Assembly: GCA_937877075.1 (NCBI GenBank)
Contig: CALEGD010000071.1
Location: 1 to 51,833, forward strand
Length of the DNA stretch: 51,833 bases
DNA from: an uncultured Acholeplasmatales bacterium
GTDB lineage: Bacteria; Bacillota_I; Bacilli_A; ML615J-28; CAG-698
Reading direction: 5' to 3'
The notes beneath the pieces were generated by a model. It made no database searches. It worked only from the letters and a program-made list of their open reading frames with translations, and had not been told where the DNA came from. The position numbers were made by a program, and so were the translations under genes. This document shows positions 6,800 to 15,504 of the stretch, piece after piece. Position 1 is the first letter of the stretch, and each line of letters begins with the position of its first letter.

Positions 6800-9532
6800 T
6801 CACCTATGCATTTGCTTATTTATTTTTATAAACCCTCTATAAATCATAATGAGCGATAATGACGCTAGAGATAATAAAGATAAAAGAAGTCCAGCCTTCA
6901 TTCCCGGAGTTTCATAAATTAATTTAATTTCATGATCGCCGGTTTCCAAGAAGACTCCCATATAACCGATATTTGCCAGTACAATTTCTGTTTTCACACC
7001 GTCAACATAAGCGGTAAATCCTTTGGTATAAGGAAGAGACAAGAAAAGTAAACCAGGCTTCTCTAAGCTGATGTTCCCGGATAGACCATTTTTGAAAAAT
7101 CGGAGATCTTCCAAACTTTCTCGATTAAGTTTTTCTATTTTTTCTTGAAGTTCGCTAACCGGATTTATATAATATCCGATACTTTTAAAACCATATCCGC
7201 CTTCTTCGAAAGTGATTCTGACATTGACATCGTCTTCTTGAAAGTAACCGACATTAATTAAATGATCCCGATTATCGAAATAAAAATTCTTTCCATATGC
7301 ATAATGCTTTTCTTTATGAAAACTTGTTTCAGTTTCATAATAAATGGTATAATCCTGATAAATTTCATCTTTAACTAAACCTAAAGTTTCCAGATAAAGT
7401 TCAGCTTCCCTGACGTTTTCAACAAGAAAGCCGATACTCCCCCCGCCTTTTCCAGAGATTATTCTTCCTTCTTCGATTCTTAGATTATCCAAAACTAAAT
7501 TTTTTGGTTCTATTCTTATTTGGTCATCAGGAAAGTATTTAGGCAAATCACACTCTTGATCTAATATCACCGCATCAAGAAGCACATTTTCTCTACCAAC
7601 GGCAGAGAATTCTTCTAAATCTTTTGCCTTTATATAAGAATGATAAACAAATCCAAAGTTCAGAAAGTTTTCATTAATATAGATATAAGCATCTTCATAA
7701 ACCTTTTGTCCGTCTTGGTATTCAATATTGCCGGTATTGGTCGCCTTATTAAAACGGTCTTCTTCGAATTTCTCCAAACGGATTGTTTGGAATAAACGAA
7801 AACCGGAAGGGATTCTGATTTTTTCCGATTCCCGAACAATCAGATACTTTACATGATTAATGCTGTTTAAAGCGCTTCTTTCATTAAAACCATTATAACC
7901 GACTGTATTATTATGATTTACAATATTGAAAAATTCTATCATATCATTAATATGACCGTTATTCATTGTATTATAAGAATAAGTTGCCGGAAATCCATAT
8001 ATAAGGTTATCATTGCTTAGAAAATCGGAATTAAGAACATATTTATTCTGGTCAACTCGAAAGAAGTCTTCATCTTTTCTAATCGCTTCAAATGAATCTC
8101 TGTCGCTATAGGAACTTAGTCCTTCAGATACTGTAAGAAAGGTAGCTCCAGCAAAACTTTTTCCGAAAATCATCAAAAATCCTAATATTAAAATAATACT
8201 ATTTATTAATTTACTGTTAAGGTATTTTTTAATTCCCGTCCCGAAATTTTTCTTTACAATAACTCTGATCATTATATATTCTAAAAGAATCAACGGAATT
8301 AATATTAAAAGAAAAATAAAGAAACTATCAGAAAACTCGGCAAATGTTAAGATACCAAAGCCCGCTAATAAACTTCCTAAAACTAAAAAGGTTTTATATG
8401 ACGAAGAAATGGCTTTATCTTCTACTTCTTCCGGCTTATCAATAACCTTTCCAAGCATTAAAGCCGTCGGAAGAATTATCAGATAGGTCCAACGATTCGT
8501 AATATAAGAACAGATGTTAATCAGATATCCAAAAAAAGGTATAAACAAAAGTATAACAAGAATTAGGAAAAAATATTTCTCCCAAGTTTTTTTTCGATTA
8601 AAGAAATAAATTAAAACGATAAATAAAACGAAGAAATTACCAATCGTAGGTGAATAACGACTGCCGATAACCGGAACTAGGAAAGAAAGAAGATATGTAA
8701 GATAATCATAGGAATTATAGAAAACAAAACCCTTAGAGGCGGTTCTCCCGCCGGATATTGTTCCCATAAGCTGAGGTATGAGGACAAATCCTCCGAGGAA
8801 TGTTCCCAGACAATAAACTAAATTTATATAAATAAAAGTTTTAAAAAAACTTTTAAATGATTCATTTTTTATCTTCGGGAATAATCTGATAAGAACAAAA
8901 AGTTCGAAACCAAAACTTGTATAAATAAAAAAATAAAACTGAGTAATGATTCCAAGAAAAGAAGAAATAATCAAAAGATAGGGACTTTCACCGCGAAAAA
9001 TTTTCTCCGCTCCCAGAATTACTAAGGGTAGTAGCATCGGTCCGTTGATAAACAGCGGATGACGGAAAGCCGAATATAGAACAGTTATATTAAAACAATA
9101 AAATATAGCCGTTGATAAAAGTGCCCGACGGTCTTTAACCCCGAATTTTCTTGCTAGGATAATAATAAAAGTCCCCGATAGATAAAGTCTGATAATTGTA
9201 ATTAAATAAAAACTAAATTCAAGGTGTTTTAAAGGAATCAAATAGGCCATAATTGTCAGCGGGTCAAAGAGCGAATAATAGCCATAACTCAAGAAAAAAT
9301 CGCTTCCTAAGCCAATATCAAAGCGATAAATTTGTAAAGGTTCTCCAGCAAGAGCTCCTTTAATATTGGAAACAAAATCTTGCATGAAAATCAGATATTG
9401 TTTTAAACTGTCTGTAAATAAACCTAAACCAAAGGGAGTTCCGCTTTTAATTTGAGTCGGTAATAAACCGATTAAAAGGAATATAAAGAATATAATAGTG
9501 AATAAACAATATATATTGTTTCTTTTTTTCAT
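6800..9532 (-). CDS. YfhO-family membrane protein (glycosyltransferase C-like)
   Basis: 910 residues, matching the YfhO family: about 12 N-terminal helices, a large extracellular beta-rich region (residues roughly 440-870), and a final helix. Diagnostic parts are the first loop DSLKQYLIF and the GLGSDFFLSYGYYSLFDPL segment, typical of GT-C-type enzymes that use undecaprenyl-phosphate sugars. In B. subtilis YfhO works with CsbB to add GlcNAc to lipoteichoic acid (literature knowledge). A CsbB-like GT2 and GtrA gene start 139 bases away on the other strand, supporting the same job here. Start chosen at MKKRNN; its promoter is described separately. Confidence 0.9.
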   Translation of the reverse strand: MKKRNNIYCLFTIIFFIFLLIGLLPTQIKSGTPFGLGLFTDSLKQYLIFMQDFVSNIKGALAGEPLQIYRFDIGLGSDFFLSYGYYSLFDPLTIMAYLIPLKHLEFSFYLITIIRLYLSGTFIIILARKFGVKDRRALLSTAIFYCFNITVLYSAFRHPLFINGPMLLPLVILGAEKIFRGESPYLLIISSFLGIITQFYFFIYTSFGFELFVLIRLFPKIKNESFKSFFKTFIYINLVYCLGTFLGGFVLIPQLMGTISGGRTASKGFVFYNSYDYLTYLLSFLVPVIGSRYSPTIGNFFVLFIVLIYFFNRKKTWEKYFFLILVILLFIPFFGYLINICSYITNRWTYLIILPTALMLGKVIDKPEEVEDKAISSSYKTFLVLGSLLAGFGILTFAEFSDSFFIFLLILIPLILLEYIMIRVIVKKNFGTGIKKYLNSKLINSIILILGFLMIFGKSFAGATFLTVSEGLSSYSDRDSFEAIRKDEDFFRVDQNKYVLNSDFLSNDNLIYGFPATYSYNTMNNGHINDMIEFFNIVNHNNTVGYNGFNERSALNSINHVKYLIVRESEKIRIPSGFRLFQTIRLEKFEEDRFNKATNTGNIEYQDGQKVYEDAYIYINENFLNFGFVYHSYIKAKDLEEFSAVGRENVLLDAVILDQECDLPKYFPDDQIRIEPKNLVLDNLRIEEGRIISGKGGGSIGFLVENVREAELYLETLGLVKDEIYQDYTIYYETETSFHKEKHYAYGKNFYFDNRDHLINVGYFQEDDVNVRITFEEGGYGFKSIGYYINPVSELQEKIEKLNRESLEDLRFFKNGLSGNISLEKPGLLFLSLPYTKGFTAYVDGVKTEIVLANIGYMGVFLETGDHEIKLIYETPGMKAGLLLSLLSLASLSLIMIYRGFIKINKQMHR

Positions 9533-9556
9533 AATCTAGATCCTATCTTTTTTGTC

Positions 9557-9585
9557 ATTTTATCATATTACGGAAATTAAAGCAA
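9557..9585 (-). promoter_or_regulatory. Promoter of the yfhO-like operon
   Basis: TTGCTT (9580-9585), 17-base spacer, TAAAAT (9557-9562) preceded by TGA (extended -10) on the minus strand. Back-to-back with the GT2 promoter at 9611-9639. Confidence 0.6.
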
Positions 9586-9610
9586 TTAAACCAGAACAAA
9601 AAAAGAAAAT

Positions 9611-9639
9611 TGACTTGTTTTTAAACAGATGCTATAATG
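9611..9639 (+). promoter_or_regulatory. Promoter of the GT2-gtrA operon
   Basis: TTGACT (9611-9616), 17-base spacer ending TGC, then TATAAT (9634-9639): near-consensus with extended -10. Only 25 bases separate it from the divergent yfhO-like promoter, so a shared regulator could control both. Confidence 0.8.
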
Positions 9640-9670
9640 TATATACTTTATATTTAAATGATGGTGAAGT

Positions 9671-10603
9671 ATGAAAAAAATAGCGATTATTATACCTTGT
9701 TACAACGAGGAAGAAGTGCTTTCCTTTTTCTACGAAGAAGTAAAAAAGCATTTCCTTTCCGAATATGATTTTAAACTGGTTTTTGTTGATGACGGCTCCA
9801 GAGATAAAACTTTGGAGAAAATTAAAGCTTTGAGCGAAAAAGATGAGAATGTGAAATACTTGTCGTTTTCCAGAAACTTCGGAAAGGAAGCGGCAATGTT
9901 TGCTGGCCTTGAAGCAGCAAAAAAGCTTAATGTTGATGCTGCGATATTAATTGATGCCGACTTACAAGACCCACCCTCACTGATTCCGGAAATGCTTCGT
10001 TATTATAGTGAAGGATATAAACATATCTACACAAAACATAAAACCAGAAAGGGGGAACCCTTTCTCAAAACCATCTTTGCAATGATGTTCTACAAAACCT
10101 ATAGTAAACTTACCGGTAATCAAAATATGACTCGCGGAGCCAGAGACTTCTGTCTGCTTGATCGCGATGTTATAGAAGCTTTCTTAAGCGTCAAAGATTA
10201 CCGTCGCTTTACCAAGGGGATCTTTACTTGGGTCGGTTTTGAAAAAAAATGTATCGAATTCGACTATGTCCCGAGAGTTGCCGGAAAAACCAAATGGTCT
10301 TTTAAGAAACTCTTTCATTATGCCTTACTTGGAATCAAACAATTCAGTCATGTCTACCTTTTGCTTCCAAATTTATTGATTTTTCTTTGTTTATTGTTGA
10401 TAGCAGGAGAAATCGGGCTCGGAATATACCAGCAATTCAACTTTCTTGCTCTTCGAATCGAGTTTCTTGCCTTACTTATTTTAATAGGAATCAAATATTT
10501 GATGCGATTAATCTATGATGTCCGCGACCAAGGTTTAAATCGACCAATCTATCTTACTAAAGACACAAATATCGTCGGCAATATTTATGATAAAATTTCT
10601 TAA
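9671..10603 (+). CDS. CsbB/GtrB-like polyprenyl-phosphate glycosyltransferase (GT2)
   Basis: Transfers a sugar from a nucleotide donor to undecaprenyl phosphate on the cytoplasmic face. 310 residues: GT2 domain with IIIPCYNEEE, VDDGS (donor binding) and DADLQDPP (the DXD-type metal site), the RxFTKG...G region near 182-192, and two C-terminal helices (about 233-255 and 265-282) as in CsbB, YkoT and GtrB. GtrA-like gene follows with a 17-base overlap. Together with divergent YfhO it completes a donor synthase, flippase and transferase set. Sugar identity is not visible; GlcNAc or galactose are both known in related systems. Confidence 0.93.
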   Translation: MKKIAIIIPCYNEEEVLSFFYEEVKKHFLSEYDFKLVFVDDGSRDKTLEKIKALSEKDENVKYLSFSRNFGKEAAMFAGLEAAKKLNVDAAILIDADLQDPPSLIPEMLRYYSEGYKHIYTKHKTRKGEPFLKTIFAMMFYKTYSKLTGNQNMTRGARDFCLLDRDVIEAFLSVKDYRRFTKGIFTWVGFEKKCIEFDYVPRVAGKTKWSFKKLFHYALLGIKQFSHVYLLLPNLLIFLCLLLIAGEIGLGIYQQFNFLALRIEFLALLILIGIKYLMRLIYDVRDQGLNRPIYLTKDTNIVGNIYDKIS

Positions 10604-11018
10604 AACTTTCTTCTCGCGCTCTTTCATCATTTTCTGTATCATCGGTGCAATTAATACCCTTGTTCATCTTTCGATTTTTAATCTGGTCTTAAGGTTACCT
10701 ACAGTTATTGCAAATACTATTGCTTTCATCATCGCATCTATCTTTTCCTATTGGGCAAACACAACTTTTACTTATAAAATAAAAATGAACCACTCTTCTT
10801 TTATTGCTTCAATGTTTACTTTTATATTAAAGCTACTGGTAAGCAATGCACTTACTCTTGGTTTTGAGTGGCTCTTAATCAGAAACGAACTAACAGACTT
10901 GATAAAATTAATTCCGATTCCGGTTACCTTAATTATTCTTCCTCTGCAGTTTCTGGTATTTAACCAAATTTTTAAAACTTCTAAAGTTGAAAGTCCAAGT
11001 GAAACTTCAACCGAATAA
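10587..11018 (+). CDS. GtrA-like flippase protein
   Basis: 143 residues with four membrane helices (about 10-30, 36-56, 70-90 and 105-125), the usual size and shape of the GtrA family, which is thought to flip undecaprenyl-phosphate-linked sugars across the membrane. Motifs: an N-terminal FIIFCIIGAINTLVH (the FxxVGxxxTxxN pattern) and SIFSYWANTTFTYK (family NRxWTF-like region). Overlaps the GT2 gene by 17 bases, so translation is coupled. A strong terminator follows. Confidence 0.9.
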   Translation: MIKFLKTFFSRSFIIFCIIGAINTLVHLSIFNLVLRLPTVIANTIAFIIASIFSYWANTTFTYKIKMNHSSFIASMFTFILKLLVSNALTLGFEWLLIRNELTDLIKLIPIPVTLIILPLQFLVFNQIFKTSKVESPSETSTE

Positions 11019-11021
11019 AAG

Positions 11022-11047
11022 ACATAGGCAATAGCTTATGTTTTTTT
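11022..11047 (+). terminator. Rho-independent terminator after gtrA-like gene
   Basis: Stem ACATAGGC/GCTTATGT (one G-T pair) at 11022-11041 followed by a run of seven Ts. Confidence 0.8.
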
Positions 11048-11079
11048 CTTTCTTACTTATTTTTTTATTTATTTTATGG

Positions 11080-11085
11080 TATTAT
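11080..11085 (+). promoter_or_regulatory. Extended -10 of the SGNH hydrolase gene
   Basis: TGGTATTAT, an extended -10; the -35 region is only a T-rich tract. The ribosome binding site TGAGGTG follows, then ATG 11104. Confidence 0.45.
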
Positions 11086-11103
11086 ATTATCTGAGGTGTT
11101 TTT

Positions 11104-11808
11104 ATGAACGATCCTTTATTGATATTCTTTGTAGCTTTCTTAGCTGCAATAATTTTAGTTCTTAGTTTTGTAATCATAATGATTTTTATATCTTTAAGTC
11201 GAAGCACTAAATTAAAGGCCAGACAATATTTACGTTATAGTGATTACGTGGTAAAGAATAGTATCGTCTTCTTGGGAGATTCCTTAACTGAATTTTTTCC
11301 AATTGAAGAATTCTTTCACTCTTTTAATCCTTATAATCGGGGAATTGCCAGCGATAATACAGCCGGAGTTTTAGAAAGACTTGAAACTAATGTCATAAAT
11401 ATAGAACCCCAAAAAGTCTTCCTTCAAATTGGAACAAATGACTTAGTCGGTGCAAAAAGACGTAAAAAAGAAGATATTATCAAAAATATCCAAGAAATAC
11501 TGCGTCGTTTGCGGGAAGGTTTACCAAAATGTGAGCTTTATTTTATTTCACTTTATCCCGTAAATAAGAAGGCACACTTTTTAAGTATCTTCTTTGTAAA
11601 TAGAAGGAAGAATAAAGACATAATGGCAATCAATCACGAAATCAATACTTATTGCGAGAAGAATAACATCACTTATATTGATGTCTACAATCATCTTACT
11701 GATGATGATGGCAATCTTAAAAAAGAATATACGGTAGAAGGCCTTCATATAAATTATGAAGGTTATCGTTTGATTTCAAGATTGCTTCTTCCGTACCTTG
11801 AGTCATAA
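11104..11808 (+). CDS. Membrane-anchored SGNH/GDSL hydrolase
   Basis: 234 residues: one N-terminal helix (about 5-32), then an SGNH esterase/acyltransferase domain. Block I is VFLGDSLTE (nucleophile Ser), block II NRGIASDN (oxyanion Gly), block III IGTNDL (Asn) and block V VEGLHINYEGY. In most relatives block V is DGLHxN; here the Asp is Glu three residues before the catalytic His, an unusual but conservative change. Such proteins often act as lipases or de-O-acetylate cell-wall sugars; the substrate here is unknown. Monocistronic: terminator upstream, own promoter, and lysS has its own promoter downstream. Confidence 0.88.
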   Translation: MNDPLLIFFVAFLAAIILVLSFVIIMIFISLSRSTKLKARQYLRYSDYVVKNSIVFLGDSLTEFFPIEEFFHSFNPYNRGIASDNTAGVLERLETNVINIEPQKVFLQIGTNDLVGAKRRKKEDIIKNIQEILRRLREGLPKCELYFISLYPVNKKAHFLSIFFVNRRKNKDIMAINHEINTYCEKNNITYIDVYNHLTDDDGNLKKEYTVEGLHINYEGYRLISRLLLPYLES

Positions 11809-11813
11809 ATTAT

Positions 11814-11842
11814 TTGGCTTTATTGAGAATTTATGCTATAAT
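11814..11842 (+). promoter_or_regulatory. Promoter of lysS
   Basis: TTGGCT (11814-11819), 17-base spacer ending TGC, TATAAT (11837-11842). Ribosome binding site AGAGGTGG precedes ATG 11866. No T-box leader is possible in this short gap. Confidence 0.7.
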
Positions 11843-11865
11843 ATTTAATTATCAGAGGTGGAACT

Positions 11866-13359
11866 ATGGATTACAAACAAAATTTAAATGATCAAGAAAT
11901 GGTCAGACGCCAAAAAATGGAGGATTTGCGGGAAAAGGGAATCGATCCTTTCGGCCATGCATTTCAAAGAACCGCGACTTCCCAATCTTTAAAAGAAGCT
12001 TATGACAAGTATTCAAAAGAAGAATTATTAGAAATGAATATTAAGGCCTCCCTTGCCGGAAGAATCATGACCAAACGCGGAAAAGGAAAAGTTGGCTTTA
12101 TGCATATTCAGGACCGTAATGGTCAATTCCAAATTTATTGCCGGAGTGATTCCTTAAATGAACAGGAATATGAGATTTTCAAAAAAGGCGATTTGGGAGA
12201 TATAGTTGGTATCGAAGGCGATTTGATTCGTACTGATATGGGTGAACTAACCTTAAAAGCGACCAAATACTTCCATCTATGTAAAGCATTACGACCGCTT
12301 CCAGAGAAATTTCACGGTCTTCAAGATAAGGAAGAAGCAAGAAGACATCGCTATGTTGACTTAATTGTAAATGAAGATTCCAGAAAAATAGCCTTCCAAA
12401 GACCAAAAATCATTCGTGCTTTTCAAAAGTTTTTTGATAATAAAGGATTTGTAGAGGTAGAAACTCCGATTCTCCAACCGATTTTAGGCGGCGCCAATGC
12501 CCGTCCCTTTGTGACTCATCACAATGCTTTGGACATGGATTTCTATCTTCGTATCGCCACCGAACTTCCTTTAAAACGCTTAATTGTCGGTGGAATGGAA
12601 GCCGTTTATGAAATCGGCCGTCTCTTCCGAAACGAGGGAATGGATGCAACCCATAATCCCGAATTTACAACCGTTGAGGCCTATCTTGCTTATTCGGATA
12701 TGGGAGGAATGATGGACCTTGTAGAAGAGTGTTTCCGCTTCTTATGCGATGAAGTTCTTAATAATCGGCACTTTGAATATCAAGGTAATCTTCTTGATTT
12801 TGAAAAACCCTTCAAAAGAATCCATATGGTTGAGGCTATTTTGGAACAGACTGGAATAAACTTCTTTGAAGTAGCTTCTTTAGATGAAGCCTTAAGCTTA
12901 GCAAAGGAATATGATATTAATGTAGAAAACCACCAGCGGGCTTTCGGACATGTTGTAAATCTCTTCTTTGAGAAATATGTTGAACAGACATTGATTCAAC
13001 CGACCTTTATTCATGGGCATCCGTTAGAGATTAGTCCTCTGGCTAAAAAAAGTAAGGATCCTCGTTTTACCGAGAGATTTGAACTTTTCATCAATAAAAA
13101 AGAATATGCCAATGCTTTCAGCGAACTAAATGACCCCATTGACCAACGTGAGCGTTTCCTTAATCAACTGAGGGAAAAAGAACTAGGAAATGATGAAGCA
13201 ACAGAAATGGATCTTGATTATATAGAAGCCTTAGAATACGGCTTACCGCCGACGGGAGGACTTGGAATCGGTGTTGATCGTACAGTTATGCTCCTTACTC
13301 AATCGGATTCTATCAGGGATGTTCTTCTCTTCCCGCATATGCGTCATATTAATAAGTAA
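11866..13359 (+). CDS. lysS: Lysyl-tRNA synthetase, class II
   Basis: Charges tRNA-Lys with lysine. 497 residues, the normal size. N-terminal OB-fold anticodon domain (about 50-150, with SLAGRIMTKRGKGKVGFMHIQD), then the class II core: motif 1 around KGFVEVETPILQP, motif 2 FRNEGMDATHNPEFT and motif 3 GGLGIGVDRTVML. The C-terminal HPLEISPLAKK and ANAFSELNDP are typical LysS segments. In Bacillus lysS lies downstream of the ftsH-hslO region; here it is over 5 kb away on the other strand from ftsH. Confidence 0.98.
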   Translation: MDYKQNLNDQEMVRRQKMEDLREKGIDPFGHAFQRTATSQSLKEAYDKYSKEELLEMNIKASLAGRIMTKRGKGKVGFMHIQDRNGQFQIYCRSDSLNEQEYEIFKKGDLGDIVGIEGDLIRTDMGELTLKATKYFHLCKALRPLPEKFHGLQDKEEARRHRYVDLIVNEDSRKIAFQRPKIIRAFQKFFDNKGFVEVETPILQPILGGANARPFVTHHNALDMDFYLRIATELPLKRLIVGGMEAVYEIGRLFRNEGMDATHNPEFTTVEAYLAYSDMGGMMDLVEECFRFLCDEVLNNRHFEYQGNLLDFEKPFKRIHMVEAILEQTGINFFEVASLDEALSLAKEYDINVENHQRAFGHVVNLFFEKYVEQTLIQPTFIHGHPLEISPLAKKSKDPRFTERFELFINKKEYANAFSELNDPIDQRERFLNQLREKELGNDEATEMDLDYIEALEYGLPPTGGLGIGVDRTVMLLTQSDSIRDVLLFPHMRHINK

Positions 13360-13362
13360 AAT

Positions 13363-13387
13363 AAGCTTCCGAATTTCGGAAGCTTTT
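13363..13387. terminator. Bidirectional terminator
   Basis: Long stem AAGCTTCCG/CGGAAGCTT (about 9-11 base pairs) followed by TTTATT on the plus strand; on the minus strand a TTATTTTAC tail follows. Serves lysS and probably the convergent unknown gene. Confidence 0.85.
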
Positions 13388-13419
13388 ATTCTACAAAAAA
13401 AGTACGGTCAAGCCATACT

Positions 13420-13956
13420 TTAATTCCAAACATCAATTTCTTCTTTAATCATTCCGAAGATTTCCTGAGTAGAAAATGTTCCAACCACAGCTATTTCCTC
13501 AATAATTGTGTTGAAACGATCAAATATTTCCTGATCAAAGTCTTTCTTTTCTGAAAGGATATCTTCAATTTCACCGTATATCTTAAAAAATTCTTTTTTA
13601 ACTTTTTCTGTGAATAGCGACTTCTCTTTCAATGCTTCTTCTAAATCGCTAAGATAGAGATGATAATTAATCAAAATTTCAAATTTCTTTAAATTGTAAA
13701 GATCGCCCTTAAAATAAAGATTGTAAATATTCTTAATTTCTTCCATTTGTTCATGAAGATAAGAAAAACCGGTTTCAAAAATAACTTCGAATTCTTCTTC
13801 CACTTTTTTATATTTTTCAACCCGATTTTCTATGAACTCCAGAACCAGAAAAACATCTTCCAATCGTTCATAAATCAAAGATTTACTATCTTTAAGCATT
13901 TCAATAAAATTATAATTTTGAAGTAGATATGATTTATAATCCTCAAGATCAATCAT
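13420..13956 (-). CDS. Unknown helical cytoplasmic protein
   Basis: Not recognised. 178 residues, very rich in Glu, Lys, Phe and Tyr, with no Cys or obvious catalytic residues. It is almost wholly alpha-helical with heptad-like stretches (about 35-75 and 105-165), so a helical bundle or coiled-coil scaffold is likely. No signal peptide or membrane segment. Its ATG overlaps the 3' end of the YcxB-like gene by 8 bases, implying coupled expression and perhaps a complex with that membrane protein. It ends against a bidirectional terminator shared with lysS. Confidence 0.7.
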   Translation of the reverse strand: MIDLEDYKSYLLQNYNFIEMLKDSKSLIYERLEDVFLVLEFIENRVEKYKKVEEEFEVIFETGFSYLHEQMEEIKNIYNLYFKGDLYNLKKFEILINYHLYLSDLEEALKEKSLFTEKVKKEFFKIYGEIEDILSEKKDFDQEIFDRFNTIIEEIAVVGTFSTQEIFGMIKEEIDVWN

Positions 13957-14509
13957 TACTTTCTTCCTTGAATCTTTTGAAGTATTTAATTTTTCCTTTT
14001 TTTCCCGGGCGCATATTGTTCATAGCTAATTTCCTAAATGTCCCAATATCCCCTTCAACAATACTCTCCTTATTAAAAACTAAGCCTCGATCCCGATCAA
14101 TGTACATATAAATATAATCTTTATATTCATAAATGCTATCAAAATGTTCCCAGCCGACTACAGCCTTTCCTTGAACCCCTTCAATAAAGCGAACAATTTT
14201 AGGTTTAGTTAATTCAATAATTTCCAGACTTTCTCCCCGTTCTTTTGAAAACTTATTAACGGTCGTATTGATTCTACCAAAAGTAAAAGCCGGAAGGCTG
14301 GATAGCAGAATTACCGAAAAAACCCAGTAAATGGTAATGCTGGATCCGGAAACATCTGGGCTGGTAGTGGTCTTGATGGCAAGATAAATACTTAAAGCGG
14401 CTGCCATAATAAAAAAGTAGATAGATACCGATTTTCTAAATAAATTGAAATATAAAAATCTAGTAAATAATTTTTTATCGAATTTGCTTTTAATAATTAC
14501 TTTTTCCAT
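13949..14509 (-). CDS. Two-helix membrane protein, YcxB-like C-terminal domain
   Basis: 186 residues: basic cytoplasmic start, two helices (about 28-48 and 60-80), then a C-terminal domain of about 100 residues that resembles the YcxB-like family, with WEHFDSIYEYKDYIYMYIDRDRG where the family has a WxxIxxIxExxxxIxL pattern, and a final conserved-looking GTFRKLAMNNM. Function of this family is unknown. First gene of a two-gene unit with the helical protein downstream. No ribosome binding site stronger than GGAGTG (11 bases before ATG). Confidence 0.7.
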   Translation of the reverse strand: MEKVIIKSKFDKKLFTRFLYFNLFRKSVSIYFFIMAAALSIYLAIKTTTSPDVSGSSITIYWVFSVILLSSLPAFTFGRINTTVNKFSKERGESLEIIELTKPKIVRFIEGVQGKAVVGWEHFDSIYEYKDYIYMYIDRDRGLVFNKESIVEGDIGTFRKLAMNNMRPGKKGKIKYFKRFKEESND

Positions 14510-14608
14510 TTAATCACTCCTAAATTTATTATATTATAACACAAAAAAACATATTTGTTAAGTTTTTTAAAATCTTATAATTTTGGATAAAATCGCCTAT
14601 CTTTGTGA

Positions 14609-14614
14609 TATAAT
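14609..14614 (+). promoter_or_regulatory. -10 box of hslO
   Basis: TATAAT 20 bases before the hslO ATG, preceded by TGA (extended -10). A TTGGAT at 14583-14588 is 20 bases away, too far for a good -35. Confidence 0.5.
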
Positions 14615-14634
14615 AATGACTGAGGTATTTGATT

Positions 14635-15504
14635 ATGGATTATTTAATTAAAGCTTTAGCTAGAAAAGGAAGAGTAAGGGTTTATATTGCCTGTACAACC
14701 AAGGTTGCAAACGATGCGATTTTAACCCATGACTTATGGCCAAGTGCCGCCTCCGTTCTCGGAAAGACTTTGACAATCGGCCTTTTAATGGGATCGATGC
14801 TTAAGGGTGAAGAAGCCCTAACAATTAAAATTGACGGAAATGGTCCAATCGGAGTTGTTGTTGTTGACAGCAATTCAAAAGGGGAGGTTCGTGGATATGT
14901 CGGGCATCCCCATGTTCATTTTAGTCGAGAAAACTCTTTAGATGATGTTACCACCTTGGGTTATAATGGATATATTGATATTATCAAGGATTTAAAATTG
15001 AAAGATCTTTATCAGTCAACTGTTCCCCTTCAAACTGGTGATCTGGCCAAGGATTTTACTTTCTACTTTGCAAGTTCCGAACAAACTCCAACACTTACCA
15101 GTTTAGGCACCGTCATCAATGAAGATAATACCGCGGAATTATGCGGTGGAATCATTATTCAACTTATGCCTGATGCCCGTGAGGAAGATATTGAATTTCT
15201 TGAATTTAAAACTCCGATACTTTCTAAATTCTCAGAACTTCTCAGCGAATATAAAGATTTGAAAATGATTTTAAAATTAATCTTCGGTGATGATTGTAAA
15301 ACCTTGGAAAAGATGGATGTTTCATACCATTGTAATTGCAGTAAAGATAAGTTTGCCCGGGGAATAGCTTCGCTCGGATCAGCGGAAATTCAGGACATTA
15401 TTAAAACAGATGAAAAGGCAGAAGTAATTTGCCATTATTGCCGGAAGCAATATATCTATTCTAAAGATGATTTAGAAAAAATAGAAAAGGAGAGCAAGAG
15501 ATGA
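14635..15504 (+). CDS. hslO: Redox-regulated chaperone Hsp33
   Basis: Holdase chaperone activated when oxidative stress releases zinc from its C-terminal cysteines. 289 residues. N-terminal domain includes DAILTHDLWPSAASVLGKTL and the GPIGVVVVDSNSKGEVRGYV core; the zinc site is CNC (near residue 230) and CHYC (near 263), so all four cysteines are present. ATG 14635 is preferred over the TTG two codons earlier because TGAGGT lies 8 bases upstream. Its stop overlaps the start of the M42 peptidase by 4 bases. In Bacillus hslO sits right after ftsH; here it is on the opposite strand 3.4 kb away. Confidence 0.96.
   Translation: MDYLIKALARKGRVRVYIACTTKVANDAILTHDLWPSAASVLGKTLTIGLLMGSMLKGEEALTIKIDGNGPIGVVVVDSNSKGEVRGYVGHPHVHFSRENSLDDVTTLGYNGYIDIIKDLKLKDLYQSTVPLQTGDLAKDFTFYFASSEQTPTLTSLGTVINEDNTAELCGGIIIQLMPDAREEDIEFLEFKTPILSKFSELLSEYKDLKMILKLIFGDDCKTLEKMDVSYHCNCSKDKFARGIASLGSAEIQDIIKTDEKAEVICHYCRKQYIYSKDDLEKIEKESKR

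Noticed and set aside
11809..11865. T-box or other leader riboswitch before lysS
   Set aside because: The gap is only 57 bases and holds a simple promoter and a ribosome binding site.
12179..12649. Minus-strand open frames within lysS
   Set aside because: They are shadows of a well-conserved gene, without start signals or recognisable products.
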